A DNA stretch of 64,000 nucleotides, taken from assembly GCF_049532905.1 (NCBI RefSeq), contig NZ_CP064032.1, positions 2,480,001 to 2,544,000 of the forward strand, given 5' to 3'. The DNA is from Dyella_B nitratireducens. GTDB taxonomy: Bacteria > Pseudomonadota > Gammaproteobacteria > Xanthomonadales > Rhodanobacteraceae. This document shows, piece by piece, positions 7,878 through 16,875 of this stretch. A program made the position numbers and the translations under genes. Position 1 is the first letter of the stretch, and the number at the start of each line of letters is the position of its first letter. A model generated the notes under the pieces. That model had not been told where the DNA came from and ran no database searches. It worked only from the letters and a program-made list of their open reading frames with translations.

Positions 7878-8951
7878 ATGCATGCCCCACCTCCCCTTTC
7901 TCGCCGCAGTGTTTTTCTACGCTTCGCGCTGATCGCATTCGTGCTGCTCGTCATTGTTCTGGCTTTCGGCTATGTCGGCAGCTGGCTGGCACCACAGCGC
8001 CTGACGGCGCAGCGCATGGTGAATCAGCTGCAAGCCAATGCCGGTGTCTTCCCGGGCTATCGCCGCAACCACGCCAAAGGTGTGTGCGTGGCCGGTTATT
8101 TCGACAGCAATGGTCAGGCGCAAACCTATTCGGTCGCGCAAGTGTTCTCGCCGGGACGGACACCCGTCGTGGGACGTTTCGCGGTTCCCGTGGGCAATCC
8201 CTATGCGCCGGACAGCAGCGCCCCCATCCGCAGCCTGGCCTTGCGCTTTGCGCAAGCAAATGGACAGCAATGGCGCACCGGCATGAACAGCATGCCGGTA
8301 TTTCCGGTCGCCACGCCGCAGGCGTTCTACGAACTGCTGCAGGCACAGCAACCCGATCCTTCGACCGGCAAACCCAACCCGGCCAAAGTCGGCGCGTTCT
8401 TCGCCGCGCATCCTGAAACGGCGGCGTTTCTCGCCTGGGTGAAAACGGCCAAGCCCTCCGCGAGCTATGTCACCAATAGTTATTGGAGCTTGAATGCCTT
8501 CGAGTTCATCGATGCGAATGGAGAAAAACATGCAGTGCGCTGGCGCATGGTGCCGGAAGCCAGCGGTGATGCCGTCGGCGGCAGCGATGCGAATTATCTG
8601 GATGCCGATCTGGCGCAACGGCTTGCACAAGGGCCGCAACGCTGGCACCTGATGGTGACGCTCGCCAACCCCGGCGACCCTACCGATGATGCGAGCAAGG
8701 AGTGGCCGTCGGATCGGCGAGAAATCGATGCCGGCACATTGGTCCTCACCAGCACCCAGCCACAGGAAAGCGGCGAATGCCGCGATATCAACTACGACCC
8801 GACCGTGTTGCCGCACGGCATTGAGATTTCCGACGATCCCCTGCTGCCTGCACGCTCCGCTGCATACGCCACGTCGTATCTGCGCCGCACCAGCGAGGAA
8901 GCGCATCTTCCCGGCACTGCCGCAGCGACCACCAAGCCGGAGACCAAGTGA
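7878..8951 (+). CDS. Catalase-related peroxidase with N-terminal membrane anchor
   Basis: 357 residues from the ATG at 7878, which has CAGGA upstream; an earlier ATG at 7836 is less likely. A single membrane segment (F-A-L-I-A-F-V-L-L-V-I-V-L-A-F-G) at residues 16-35 is followed by a shortened catalase core: G-x-F-P-G-Y-R-R-N-H-A-K-G (distal His region), F-S-P-G-R-T-P-V-V-G-R-F, S-Y-V-T-N-S-Y-W-S, and V-R-W-R-M-V-P near the haem-contact region. The family (SrpA-type) lacks the large catalase beta barrel additions and shows peroxidase activity. It is translationally linked to a cytochrome b561 gene, so the pair probably moves electrons from the membrane to peroxide in the periplasm. Confidence 0.85.
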   Translation: MHAPPPLSRRSVFLRFALIAFVLLVIVLAFGYVGSWLAPQRLTAQRMVNQLQANAGVFPGYRRNHAKGVCVAGYFDSNGQAQTYSVAQVFSPGRTPVVGRFAVPVGNPYAPDSSAPIRSLALRFAQANGQQWRTGMNSMPVFPVATPQAFYELLQAQQPDPSTGKPNPAKVGAFFAAHPETAAFLAWVKTAKPSASYVTNSYWSLNAFEFIDANGEKHAVRWRMVPEASGDAVGGSDANYLDADLAQRLAQGPQRWHLMVTLANPGDPTDDASKEWPSDRREIDAGTLVLTSTQPQESGECRDINYDPTVLPHGIEISDDPLLPARSAAYATSYLRRTSEEAHLPGTAAATTKPETK

Positions 8952-9499
8952 TGACGCGCTCACCTGACCAGTTCGTGCTTGCTGCCCGTGTACTGCATTG
9001 GCTGATGGCGATCATGATCGTGTCGATGTTGTTTATCGGCGTCGGCATGGTGGCATCGGTTTCGGAACGGCATGATTGGCTGCTCGCCATCCACAAACCG
9101 CTCGGCATAGCGATACTCGTGCTTGCCGTGATCCGGCTTATCGTGCGTCTACGCAATCCGCCACCGCCCTTGCCCGCCGACTTGCCCGCCCTGCAAAAGC
9201 TCGCGGCGCATGCTTCGCATTATCTGCTGTACGCGTTGATGCTGGTGATGCCATTGGTGGGATGGGCCATGTTGTCGGCAGGTGGCTATCCGGTGATGCT
9301 TAGCCATTCACTGCGCTTGCCACCGATTTTCCCGGTGAATGCCACCGCATTTGCGATCCTGCGGCATGCACATGCGTGGCTGGCAGCGCTGTTGTTCTTG
9401 ACCTTCCTCGCGCACCTCGGTGCGGCGCTGTATCACGGCTTGATTCGCAGGGATGGGGTGCTTTCCAGTATGACTGGCATCCGTCACGAGCCGGAATAA
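8951..9499 (+). CDS. Cytochrome b561
   Basis: 182 residues with four membrane helices and histidines suitable for two b haems (A-R-V-L-H-W-L-M-A, A-I-H-K-P-L-G, A-A-H-A-S-H-Y-L-L-Y, R-H-A-H-A-W-L-A). This is the YodB/CybB family, which passes electrons from quinol or superoxide to a periplasmic partner. The start ATG shares one base with the TGA of the catalase-like gene (TGATG), indicating coupled translation. The pairing with a catalase-like peroxidase is common in proteobacteria and suggests a joint electron path. Confidence 0.9.
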   Translation: MTRSPDQFVLAARVLHWLMAIMIVSMLFIGVGMVASVSERHDWLLAIHKPLGIAILVLAVIRLIVRLRNPPPPLPADLPALQKLAAHASHYLLYALMLVMPLVGWAMLSAGGYPVMLSHSLRLPPIFPVNATAFAILRHAHAWLAALLFLTFLAHLGAALYHGLIRRDGVLSSMTGIRHEPE

Positions 9500-9550
9500 G
9501 CGAAGCTGTAAGCTTGCTTAGGTCGATAGGCATCGTTTGAAGACACTGAG

Positions 9551-9572
9551 CCCCGGCGTTCGCCGGGGCGAC
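9551..9572. repeat. Degenerate REP unit, family II-like
   Basis: CCCCGGCGTTCGCCGGGGCG with following ACG matches the stem and tail layout of family II but with a CCCCGGC stem. It lies between the cytochrome b561 and alkA-type genes. Confidence 0.6.
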
Positions 9573-9672
9573 GATGGGATGGTGAGTGCAAGTTCAACGC
9601 CGATCAGGCGTCGCTGGCGTTGATGTCCGAAAACGGCGAGTTTCCCGTTTGCAACGGTGCTAGCCTGCACGC

Positions 9673-11187
9673 ATGACACAACTCCACACCGTCCCCACGC
9701 TGGACCCGCAAACCTGCGAACGGGCCCGACTGAGTCGCGATGCACGCTTTGATGGGCTGTTCTTCATTGCCGTCAGCACCACCCGCATCTACTGCCGGCC
9801 GGTATGTCCTGCTTCGCCTTCACCCAAGCGCCAGAACGTCAGCTATTACACGACGGCCGCGGCGGCGGAAGCGGCGGGGTTTCGCCCTTGCCTGCGCTGC
9901 CGGCCCGAGTTGGCACCGGGTAACGATGCCTGGCAGCGCGGCGATCACGTGGTGTCGAGCGCATTGAAGCTGATCGATGGCGGCCTGCTGCAAGATCATC
10001 CGGTGGATGAGCTTGCGCGCCGTGTCGGTGTCGGAGCACGGCAGTTACGGCGCTTGTTCGTGGAACGCTTGGGAGCGCCGCCCATCGATGTGCACACCAC
10101 GCGCCGGCTGCTGTTTGCCAAGCAGTTGCTGACCGAGACGAATATGCCCGTCACCGATGTGGCGCTTGCATCGGGCTTCAGCAGCTTGCGGCGCTTCAAT
10201 GCGGCGTTCTTGCAGGCCAACCGCATTGCGCCGCGCGAGCTGCGCAGGAAACCGCATGCGAGCCATAGCGACAGCCTGGTACTGCGCCTGCATTACCGGC
10301 CGCCTTACGACTTCCACTCGCTGCTGGCCTTTCTGCGCGGCCGTGCCCTGCCCGGCATCGAAGTGGTCGATGAGGAAAGTTACACGCGTGTCTTCGGTCC
10401 CGCTGAAACGCCGGGCTGGTTGCGGCTGAGTGCGTGGCCGGACAAGGAACATGCACTGCGTCTGCAACTGCATTGCCCGCAGCCGGCGAAGATGCTATCG
10501 GTGGTGACGCGCATTCGCCGCATGTTCGATCTGGACGCTGATCCGCAAGCCATTGCAACGGCCTTGCAGACGACCGCACCGATGCGTGCCTCGTTGCGCA
10601 AATACCCGGGCCTGCGTTTGCCTGGCAGTTGGAACGGTTTTGAAGTGGCAGTGCGTGCGATTCTCGGCCAGCAAGTGAGCGTGGCAGCGGCACGCACGCT
10701 TGCATCGCGTGTGGTGCATCGCTACGGCGAAGCATTGCCCGTGCCGGTAGCGCCTGGACTGGAGTGCCTGTTTCCCAAACCCGACGTCTTGGTGGATGCC
10801 GATCTCAATGCCTTGGGCATTACCACTGCACGCGCGCAAAGCATTCGCGGTGTCGCGCGTGCAGTGCTGGATGGCCGCGTGGATTTTCGCGTCGAGCAAT
10901 CGCTGGATGAGTTCGTGCAACGCTGGGTAGCCTTGCCCGGTATCGGCGAATGGACGGCGCACTACATGGCGATGCGCGGCATGAGCCATCCGGATGCGTT
11001 TCCGGCTGCCGATTTGATCCTGCGCCGCGCTGCATCCACCGATGGCACTATGCTCAGCACCAAGGCATTGACGCAGATGGCCGAAGCATGGCGTCCGTGG
11101 CGAGCCTATGCGGTGATGCATCTATGGCGCAGTGTGAGCGAGCCGGCCAAGCTGTCCGCTGCGCCCCGAAAGAGAACAGCGGCATGA
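9673..11187 (+). CDS. alkA: Ada N-terminal domain / AraC regulator / AlkA 3-methyladenine glycosylase fusion
   Basis: A 504-residue fusion. Residues 10-80 are the Ada metal-binding domain: Cys41, Cys45, Cys73 and Cys76 form the zinc site whose cysteine takes a methyl group from DNA phosphotriesters. Residues 90-195 are an AraC-type DNA-binding pair of helix-turn-helix motifs (V-D-E-L-A-R-R-V-G-V-G and V-A-L-A-S-G-F-S-S-L-R-R-F). Residues 200-490 are AlkA: N-terminal beta domain, helix-hairpin-helix L-P-G-I-G-E-W-T-A-H-Y and catalytic Asp447 in F-P-A-A-D-L. It removes alkylated bases and probably senses methylation to turn on itself. Ogt overlaps its end by 4 bp, providing the O6-methylguanine function missing here. 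Confidence 0.95.
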   Translation: MTQLHTVPTLDPQTCERARLSRDARFDGLFFIAVSTTRIYCRPVCPASPSPKRQNVSYYTTAAAAEAAGFRPCLRCRPELAPGNDAWQRGDHVVSSALKLIDGGLLQDHPVDELARRVGVGARQLRRLFVERLGAPPIDVHTTRRLLFAKQLLTETNMPVTDVALASGFSSLRRFNAAFLQANRIAPRELRRKPHASHSDSLVLRLHYRPPYDFHSLLAFLRGRALPGIEVVDEESYTRVFGPAETPGWLRLSAWPDKEHALRLQLHCPQPAKMLSVVTRIRRMFDLDADPQAIATALQTTAPMRASLRKYPGLRLPGSWNGFEVAVRAILGQQVSVAAARTLASRVVHRYGEALPVPVAPGLECLFPKPDVLVDADLNALGITTARAQSIRGVARAVLDGRVDFRVEQSLDEFVQRWVALPGIGEWTAHYMAMRGMSHPDAFPAADLILRRAASTDGTMLSTKALTQMAEAWRPWRAYAVMHLWRSVSEPAKLSAAPRKRTAA

Positions 11188-11711
11188 CGACCTCAAACGA
11201 TATCTGGTACGACTATCTATCCACACCCATCGGCAAGCTGTTGCTGGCTGCCGATGCGCAAGGCTTGCGCGAAGTGTGGTTCGAAACCGGAAAGCACCAG
11301 ACAACGCCTGACCCGGCGTGGAAGCACGATCCGGCCCAACTCGCGTTCGCGCGCAAGCAACTGGAAGAATATTTTGCGGGCACGCGCACGACGTTCGATT
11401 TGCCGTTGCATCCAATTGGAACGCCGTTTCAAGTCGCGGTGTGGCATGCGCTGGCGAAGATTCCTTACGGCACCACCATCAGCTACGGCGACATGGCAAA
11501 ACGCATCGGGCAACCGCAGGCGGTACGCGCGGTGGGGGCTGCCAATGGGCGCAATCCGTTGCCGATCGTGTTGCCTTGCCATCGGGTGATCGGCGCGGAC
11601 GGGAGCTTGACGGGCTTTGGTGGCGGCTTGCCGACGAAACGATACTTGTTGGCGATGGAAGATCAGATTGCACGAGGTGACTTGTTTGGGGTGGCATTGG
11701 GCCGCTCATGA
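11184..11711 (+). CDS. ogt: Methylated-DNA-protein-cysteine S-methyltransferase
   Basis: 175 residues from the ATG at 11184, which overlaps the TGA of the Ada/AlkA gene (ATGA). It contains the active-site block P-C-H-R-V with acceptor Cys132, the helix-turn-helix Y-G-D-M-A-K-R-I-G-Q and the arginine finger in A-V-R-A-V-G-A-A-N-G. It transfers the methyl group from O6-methylguanine to itself in a single-use reaction. Together with the preceding gene it rebuilds the parts of E. coli Ada and AlkA in a different split. Confidence 0.96.
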   Translation: MTTSNDIWYDYLSTPIGKLLLAADAQGLREVWFETGKHQTTPDPAWKHDPAQLAFARKQLEEYFAGTRTTFDLPLHPIGTPFQVAVWHALAKIPYGTTISYGDMAKRIGQPQAVRAVGAANGRNPLPIVLPCHRVIGADGSLTGFGGGLPTKRYLLAMEDQIARGDLFGVALGRS

Positions 11712-12217
11712 CAAACACCATCGTCACTCGGCTCATTCGGCAACTCGACCTGCAGCCGCATCCAGAAGGTGGCTTTTACCGGCGCACTTACCAATGCGAT
11801 GAGTGCGTCACGCGAGCGGACGGCACACCACGTAGCGCATCAACGGGCATCTATTACCTGCTGCACGATCAGGCCTACTCCGCCTGGCACCGCATCGACT
11901 CGGATGAAATGTGGCACTTCTATGCTGGCGATCCGCTGCTGATTCACATGCTGGACGACCGCGGTGAATTGAAAGTGCAACGGCTTGGGAACATGCTGCA
12001 AGAACCGGATGCGGTGTTTCAGTACGTGGTACCGGCGGGCTGCTGGTTTGCGGCGGAGCGCGAAGGACCGCAAGGGTATTCGCTGGCAGGTTGCACGGTG
12101 GCACCAGGGTTTGAATTCGCAACCTTCGAACTGGCGGATACCCAGGCGCTGCTGAGTCGCTACCCGGCGCATGAGGCTGTGATCCGACGACTGGCACCAG
12201 GCGGAAACGGCGCGTAG
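11708..12217 (+). CDS. DUF985 cupin-fold protein
   Basis: 169 residues with the DUF985 signature: L-x-P-H-P-E-G-G-F-Y-R-R-T-Y, S-T-x-I-Y-Y-L-L, S-A-W-H-R-I-D-S-D-E-M-W-H-F-Y-A-G-D-P-L, and V-x-P-A-G-C-W-F-A-A. The H-x-x-x-x-E-x-W-H pattern is the likely metal or ligand site of the cupin barrel. Function of the family is unknown. It overlaps the end of ogt by 4 bp (ATGA), so it is the third gene of the alkylation-repair operon; a role in the same response is inferred only from this. Confidence 0.9.
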   Translation: MTNTIVTRLIRQLDLQPHPEGGFYRRTYQCDECVTRADGTPRSASTGIYYLLHDQAYSAWHRIDSDEMWHFYAGDPLLIHMLDDRGELKVQRLGNMLQEPDAVFQYVVPAGCWFAAEREGPQGYSLAGCTVAPGFEFATFELADTQALLSRYPAHEAVIRRLAPGGNGA

Positions 12218-12256
12218 CTCTTTTACAATGCACGGTCTTCAACACCGTGGCAGCGC

Positions 12257-13501
12257 ATGTCTTTTACGCATCCCTCCAACCTGATCATCATTGGCGGAGG
12301 CCCTGCTGGGTTGATGGCCGCCGAAACAGCACGTGCGCAGGGTTTGGAAGTCGATCTGTATGAGGCGAAAGGTTCGGTCGGGCGCAAGTTTCTGATCGCC
12401 GGCAAGGGTGGCATGAACCTTACGCATAGCGAGCCGCGGCTGGCGTTCGACAAGCGGTATGGCGAGCGCACCAAGGACATCGGCGCATGGCTGGATGATT
12501 TCGATGCCGATGCGCTACGCGCATGGGCACGTGGCCTTGGCGTAGACACCTTTGTTGGCAGCTCCGGCCGTGTTTTTCCCAGTGACTTGAAAGCGGCGCC
12601 ACTGTTGCGCGGCTGGGTGCATCGGCTGCGTGAAAGTGGCGTGCGTTTTCATGTGCACCATCGTTGGCTCGGTTGGCGCGATGATGGCGCTTGGCATTTC
12701 GCCACGGCGGACGGCGAGAGCTTCGTGCATGCAGGTGCGGCAGTTTTAGCGCTGGGTGGTGGCAGTTGGCCACAGTTGGGTTCGGATGGTACGTGGCAGG
12801 CGCGGTTGGTTGAGCGTGGCGTCGACGTTGCCCCCTTGCAGCCTGCCAATTGCGGCTTCGACATCGGATGGAGTGCGCACCTGGCCTCGCACTTCGCCGG
12901 TGCGCCAGTGAAGCCTGTTGCCGCGCGTCTGCATGATGGTTCCGGGCATTCGCCTATGCTGCAAGGCGAATGTGTGATCACCGAAACCGGCATCGAAGGC
13001 AGTCTGATCTATGCGCTATCCGCCAGCTTGCGCAACACCATCGCCCAGGAGGGCTATGCCGTGTTGGAGCTGGACCTGGCGCCGGACCGTACATTGGATC
13101 GGTTGCGCCATGATCTCGCCAAGCCGCGCGGAAGTCGCACGCTGAGCGAGCATCTGCGGCGTCAGGCTGGGTTGGTGGGTGTGAAGACGGCTTTATTGCA
13201 CGAGGTGCTCGATACGGCACAACGCAACAATACGGACGTTCTGGCACGTACCATCAAATGCCTGCCCTTGCGCTTGAAACAGCCACGTCCCATGGCCGAG
13301 GCCATCAGCAGCGCTGGCGGTGTACGGCTGGAAGCTTTGGATGATGCCTTGATGCTGACTGCGCTGCCCGGCGTGTTTTGCGCGGGTGAGATGCTGGATT
13401 GGGAAGCGCCTACCGGTGGTTACTTGCTGACGGCATGTTTTGCGAGTGGGTATCGCGCGGGGCTTGGTGTGGCGGCATGGTTGAAACACAACATCGCGTA
13501 A
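12257..13501 (+). CDS. YhiN/HI0933-type FAD-dependent oxidoreductase
   Basis: 414 residues. An N-terminal Rossmann FAD motif (I-I-G-G-G-P-A-G-L-M-A-A) is followed by the family marker G-R-K-F-L-I-A-G-K-G-G-M-N-L-T-H-S and by A-L-G-G-G-S-W-P-Q-L-G-S-D-G. The C-terminal part has G-G-V and F-C-A-G-E-M-L-D-W-E-A-P-T-G-G-Y that close the FAD site. Members are soluble flavoproteins of unknown substrate; the shorter TIGR03862-like branch fits this length. It starts 39 bp after the DUF985 gene and may belong to the same transcript. Confidence 0.9.
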   Translation: MSFTHPSNLIIIGGGPAGLMAAETARAQGLEVDLYEAKGSVGRKFLIAGKGGMNLTHSEPRLAFDKRYGERTKDIGAWLDDFDADALRAWARGLGVDTFVGSSGRVFPSDLKAAPLLRGWVHRLRESGVRFHVHHRWLGWRDDGAWHFATADGESFVHAGAAVLALGGGSWPQLGSDGTWQARLVERGVDVAPLQPANCGFDIGWSAHLASHFAGAPVKPVAARLHDGSGHSPMLQGECVITETGIEGSLIYALSASLRNTIAQEGYAVLELDLAPDRTLDRLRHDLAKPRGSRTLSEHLRRQAGLVGVKTALLHEVLDTAQRNNTDVLARTIKCLPLRLKQPRPMAEAISSAGGVRLEALDDALMLTALPGVFCAGEMLDWEAPTGGYLLTACFASGYRAGLGVAAWLKHNIA

Positions 13502-13510
13502 TCCTGTTCT

Positions 13511-13637
13511 CGTCATTCCGGCGAAAGCCGGAATCCAGTACAAACGCGCCGTGCGAAGCACACAACATAAAAAAATATCGTGTCCTTCGGACGCATATTA
13601 AAACTGGATTCCGGCCTTCTCCGGAATGACGGTGAGG
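13511..13637. repeat. REPIN, two inverted family II units
   Basis: Left unit CGTCATTCCGGCGAAAGCCG and right unit CTGGATTCCGGCCTTCTCCG are inverse to each other about 70 bp apart. The linker holds GTGCGAAGCACACAA, also found in the copy at 18159-18290. It lies between convergent genes. Confidence 0.9.
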
Positions 13638-13678
13638 TATTGCGAAACTCCCTGCATATGATGGGGCGTGAATCGTGC

Positions 13679-14155
13679 TTACAAACCAAGATCACTTAGC
13701 CCCGGATGATCATCCGGCCTGCGTCCTTGCGGCCAATGGTATTTGCGTTCCGATTCGGCAATAGGCACATCATTGATGCTCGCATGCCGCTCGGCCATCA
13801 AGCCGTTTTCATCGAACAACCAGTTCTCGTTGCCATAGGAACGAAACCAGTTACCGGAATCGTCATGCCACTCATAGGCAAAACGCACAGCAATGCGGTT
13901 GCCATCGAACGCCCAAAGCTCCTTGATCAAGCGGTACTCCAACTCTCGCGCCCATTTGCGCGTAAGAAAAGCCACGATGGCATCGCGGCCGCTGAGGAAT
14001 TCCGAACGATTGCGCCAGCGGCTATTAGGCGTGTACGCGAGCGCTACGCGGCCGGGCTCGCGCGTGTTCCAGGCATCCTCGGCCAGGCGGACTTTCTGGA
14101 TCGCGGTTTCGCGCGTAAACGGCGGCAAGGGCGGGCGTTGCTCAATCGCAGACAT
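13679..14155 (-). CDS. DUF1348 / NTF2-like (SnoaL fold) protein
   Basis: 158 residues from the ATG at 14155 (an ATG at 14167 is an alternative). The DUF1348 pattern is clear: A-Y-T-P-N-S-x-W-R-N-R-S-E-F-L-x-G-R-D-A-I, F-L-T-R-K-W-A-R-E-L-E-Y-R-L-I-K-E-L-W, R-F-A-Y-E-W-H-D-D-S-G-N-W-F-R-S-Y-G-N-E-N-W and R-x-A-S-I-N-D-V-P-I. This cone-shaped fold occurs in small isomerases and dehydratases; the reaction of this subfamily is unknown. Stands alone, convergent to the flavoprotein gene. Confidence 0.92.
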   Translation of the reverse strand: MSAIEQRPPLPPFTRETAIQKVRLAEDAWNTREPGRVALAYTPNSRWRNRSEFLSGRDAIVAFLTRKWARELEYRLIKELWAFDGNRIAVRFAYEWHDDSGNWFRSYGNENWLFDENGLMAERHASINDVPIAESERKYHWPQGRRPDDHPGLSDLGL

Positions 14156-14325
14156 GAGGGCTCTCATCAGGTGGCACGGGGAATTGGCATTGTAATTCCT
14201 GGCCCGGTCCGGCCTGCATAAAAACTTGCGACGGTATGCGGCATGTCAACGCACCACCGGACATGCTGAATTAGTCATATAACTGCGTCATGATTCACGG
14301 CTGATCGAAACTCGGGTTCCATTCC

Positions 14326-15606
14326 ATGAAACGCTTATCCAGCCTGCTGCTTTGTTCGCTCATTGCCCTGGGGGGCTGCGCCACGCATCCCTCTGTACCG
14401 GCCGGAACGGAGGCGCAACAGGCCAAGGCTGCGGCCACCGCGCCACTGCTGCTTATCTCCATCGACGCCTATCGCGCCGACTACATCAACCGCGGTTTCA
14501 GCCCCACCTTGCAGCAACTCGCTGCCACGGGCGTGCATGCCGATGGGATGCAGCCGTCGTTTCCCTCGTTGACGTTTCCCAATCACTACGCCATCGTCAC
14601 CGGCCTGGTGCCGGACCACAACGGCATCGTCAACAACACCATGGTCGATCCGGAACTGGGCAAGTTCTCGTTGAAGGACCGCAAGGCAGTGAGCAATGAA
14701 TTGTGGTGGGACCAGGCCACGCCACTGTGGGTGACGGCCGATGCAAACGGACTGCGTACCGCAACCATGTTCTGGCCCGGCTCCGAAGCAAATATCCAGG
14801 GCAAGCATCCGGATTACTGGAAACCATACGACGGCAAGGTGACACCCGACCAGCGTGTCGACCAAGTCCTTGCGTGGCTGGATCTGCCGCAGGATCAACG
14901 CCCCACCTTCCTGACCCTGTATTTCGATGCGGTCGATCATGCCGGCCATGAGCACGGGCCGGACTCAGCGGAAGTGAACCAGGCATTGCGCGGAACCGAT
15001 GAAGCCATGGCGCGCCTGGTCGATGGTCTGCGCCAGCGTGGCCTATACGACAAGATCAATATCATCGTGCTGGCCGACCACGGCATGGCGAGCGTACCGC
15101 TGGAAAACAGCATTCTTATCGACAAGCTGATTCCGATGGACGACGTGGAGGAAGTGAGCCTGGGTGTGGTGGCTGGCTTCAATCCCAAGCGCAAGCACGA
15201 TTTCAATGCCATCGAGGAAAAGCTCGAACAGCCGCAGCAGCATATGCATTGCTGGGACAAGACGCGCATCCCTGCACGCTTCAACTACGGCGCCAATGCA
15301 CGCGTGCCGCAGCTGGTGTGCCTGGCCGACGTGGGTTGGCGCATTACCACCACGGACTACCAGGCCAAGCACGCTGGCCACATAAGCATTGGCGAACACG
15401 GCTATGACAATGCCGATCCGCTGATGCAGGCTTCGTTTATTGCACATGGGCCGGCGTTCCAGAGCGGCATCCGTTATCACAGTTTCCCCAACGTGGACGT
15501 CTATCCGCTGATGGCGCATTTGCTGGGGATCTCGCCGAAGTTCAGCGACGGGAAGTTCGAGGATGTGCAGGGGATGTTGAAGCCGGAGCCGGCGCCAGCC
15601 CAATAA
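14326..15606 (+). CDS. Nucleotide pyrophosphatase/phosphodiesterase lipoprotein (NPP family)
   Basis: 426 residues. Lipobox L-G-G-C with Cys18 indicates a lipoprotein. The alkaline-phosphatase-like core has zinc ligands Asp47 (S-I-D-A-Y-R), Asp204, His208, Asp251, His252 and a later His in I-S-I-G-E-H-G-Y-D, and the nucleophile Thr83 in P-S-L-T-F-P-N-H-Y. This set is that of the well-studied Xanthomonas NPP, which splits nucleotides and sugar-nucleotides into monophosphates outside the cytoplasm. Single gene with its own upstream gap of 158 bp in which nothing else is evident. Confidence 0.93.
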   Translation: MKRLSSLLLCSLIALGGCATHPSVPAGTEAQQAKAAATAPLLLISIDAYRADYINRGFSPTLQQLAATGVHADGMQPSFPSLTFPNHYAIVTGLVPDHNGIVNNTMVDPELGKFSLKDRKAVSNELWWDQATPLWVTADANGLRTATMFWPGSEANIQGKHPDYWKPYDGKVTPDQRVDQVLAWLDLPQDQRPTFLTLYFDAVDHAGHEHGPDSAEVNQALRGTDEAMARLVDGLRQRGLYDKINIIVLADHGMASVPLENSILIDKLIPMDDVEEVSLGVVAGFNPKRKHDFNAIEEKLEQPQQHMHCWDKTRIPARFNYGANARVPQLVCLADVGWRITTTDYQAKHAGHISIGEHGYDNADPLMQASFIAHGPAFQSGIRYHSFPNVDVYPLMAHLLGISPKFSDGKFEDVQGMLKPEPAPAQ

Positions 15607-15657
15607 CGCTTGGTATCTGATTAGCGTCGAGCATCAACAATACGAGATGCAGTTCCC

Positions 15658-15836
15658 TCCCCTGCTTGCAGGGGAGGGTTAGGGTGGGGTGCGAGCGAAG
15701 CGAGCGGCAGGCGATCCTATATCGCAGCAAGGTGCATCCGGCCACACGCTGCTTGCTATCTAAAGTCAATTCGGCTGTGCGCTAAAGCACAAGCAACCCC
15801 AACCCGGCCCTCCCCTACTGCCGCAGGGGAAGGGGT
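15658..15836. repeat. Paired palindromes, family III
   Basis: Left unit CCCTCCCCTGCTTGCAGGGG with tail AGGGTTAGGGTGGGGTG, right unit CAACCCCAACCCGGCCCTCC followed by CCTACTGCCGCAGGGG, in inverse orientation about 100 bp apart. Single units of the same type occur at 19240 and possibly 36244. Confidence 0.8.
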
Positions 15837-15898
15837 AGTTCTAGGTAAAAATAGGGCAGCACTTGAGCATCGCGCCGCATGCCACGAAAGTAGCGGCC

Positions 15899-16801
15899 AT
15901 GAACATCGAACTCCGCCACCTGCGTTACTTCGTCGCCGTCGCCGACACGCTGCATTTCGGCAAGGCTGCCGAGCGGCTGGGCATGTCGCAGCCGCCGCTC
16001 AGCCAGCAGATTCGCCAGCTGGAAGACGCGGTCGGCGCCCGCCTGCTGACGCGCACCAACCGGCGCGTGGCCTTGACCGAGCCCGGCCGGGTGTTGCTGC
16101 AGGAAGCGCGCGATATCCTCGAACGCACCGATCGCGCCGTGGACCTGGTTCAGCGCGCGCAACGCGGCGAGCTGGGTGAACTGCGCATCGGCTTTACGCG
16201 CACGACGCCGCTTTCGCAGGATATCCCCGGCGCCATCTTTGCGTTCCGCCAGCACTTTCCCGCGGTGCATTTGCAGCTGGAAGAAATGAATTCGCTGCAG
16301 CAGGTCGATGCGCTGCTTGAGCGCCGCTTGCAGGTGGGTATTCTGCGCCCGAGTACGCTGCCTTCATCCCTGATTTCCAAGCGCCTGTTCCGCGATCCGC
16401 TGGTGGCGGTGCTGCGTTCGGATCACCCCGCGCTGAAGCGTGTGGGTGCGCGCGGCAAGTTGTCGGTCAAAGTATTGGCGCAGGAACCGTTCGTGGTGTT
16501 CGCACGCAACGCCGGTGCAGGCGTGCACGAACATGTCATGACGTTGTGCCGCGAGGCAGGCTTTGCACCACGCATTTCGCAGGAAGCGCGCGAGGCATCC
16601 ACCATCATCGGCCTGGTTGCCGCCGGCTTCGGCGTGGCGATTCTGCCCCAGTCTTGCGATCACATCCGCGTGGAAGGGGTCAGCTACGTGGCGTTGGCGG
16701 AAACGAACGCCATGTCGGAAATCCACGTGGTGTATCGCGATGACGAGCGTTCGCCGCTGGTGCCACGTTTCGTGCAGTTACTCACCGCAGCCAAAGGCTA
16801 G
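15899..16801 (+). CDS. LysR-family transcriptional regulator
   Basis: 300 residues from the ATG at 15899. N-terminal winged helix-turn-helix (E-L-R-H-L-R-Y-F-V-A-V, F-G-K-A-A-E-R-L-G-M-S-Q-P-P-L-S-Q-Q-I-R-Q-L-E) and a substrate-binding domain starting L-R-I-G-F-T. It resembles the BenM/CatR branch by the S-Q-P-P-L-S-Q-Q-I-R-Q-L-E motif. It converges on the MFS exporter gene, with a family I repeat between the stops. The regulated gene is not evident; no divergent target lies upstream. Confidence 0.92.
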   Translation: MNIELRHLRYFVAVADTLHFGKAAERLGMSQPPLSQQIRQLEDAVGARLLTRTNRRVALTEPGRVLLQEARDILERTDRAVDLVQRAQRGELGELRIGFTRTTPLSQDIPGAIFAFRQHFPAVHLQLEEMNSLQQVDALLERRLQVGILRPSTLPSSLISKRLFRDPLVAVLRSDHPALKRVGARGKLSVKVLAQEPFVVFARNAGAGVHEHVMTLCREAGFAPRISQEAREASTIIGLVAAGFGVAILPQSCDHIRVEGVSYVALAETNAMSEIHVVYRDDERSPLVPRFVQLLTAAKG

Positions 16802-16802
16802 C

Positions 16803-16875
16803 GTAGGTTGGGATGCAAACCCCAACAATTCGTGTACATATGCATGTCGATGTTGGGGTTTACACCCCAACCTAC
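16803..16875. repeat. REPIN-like paired palindrome, family I (copy 2)
   Basis: GTAGGTTGGGATGCAAACCC and the inverse half TTGGGGTTTACACCCCAACC followed by TAC. It sits between convergent genes and its right end (CTA on the plus strand) is the TAG stop of the MFS gene; the lysR stop is 1 bp before its left end. Confidence 0.92.
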
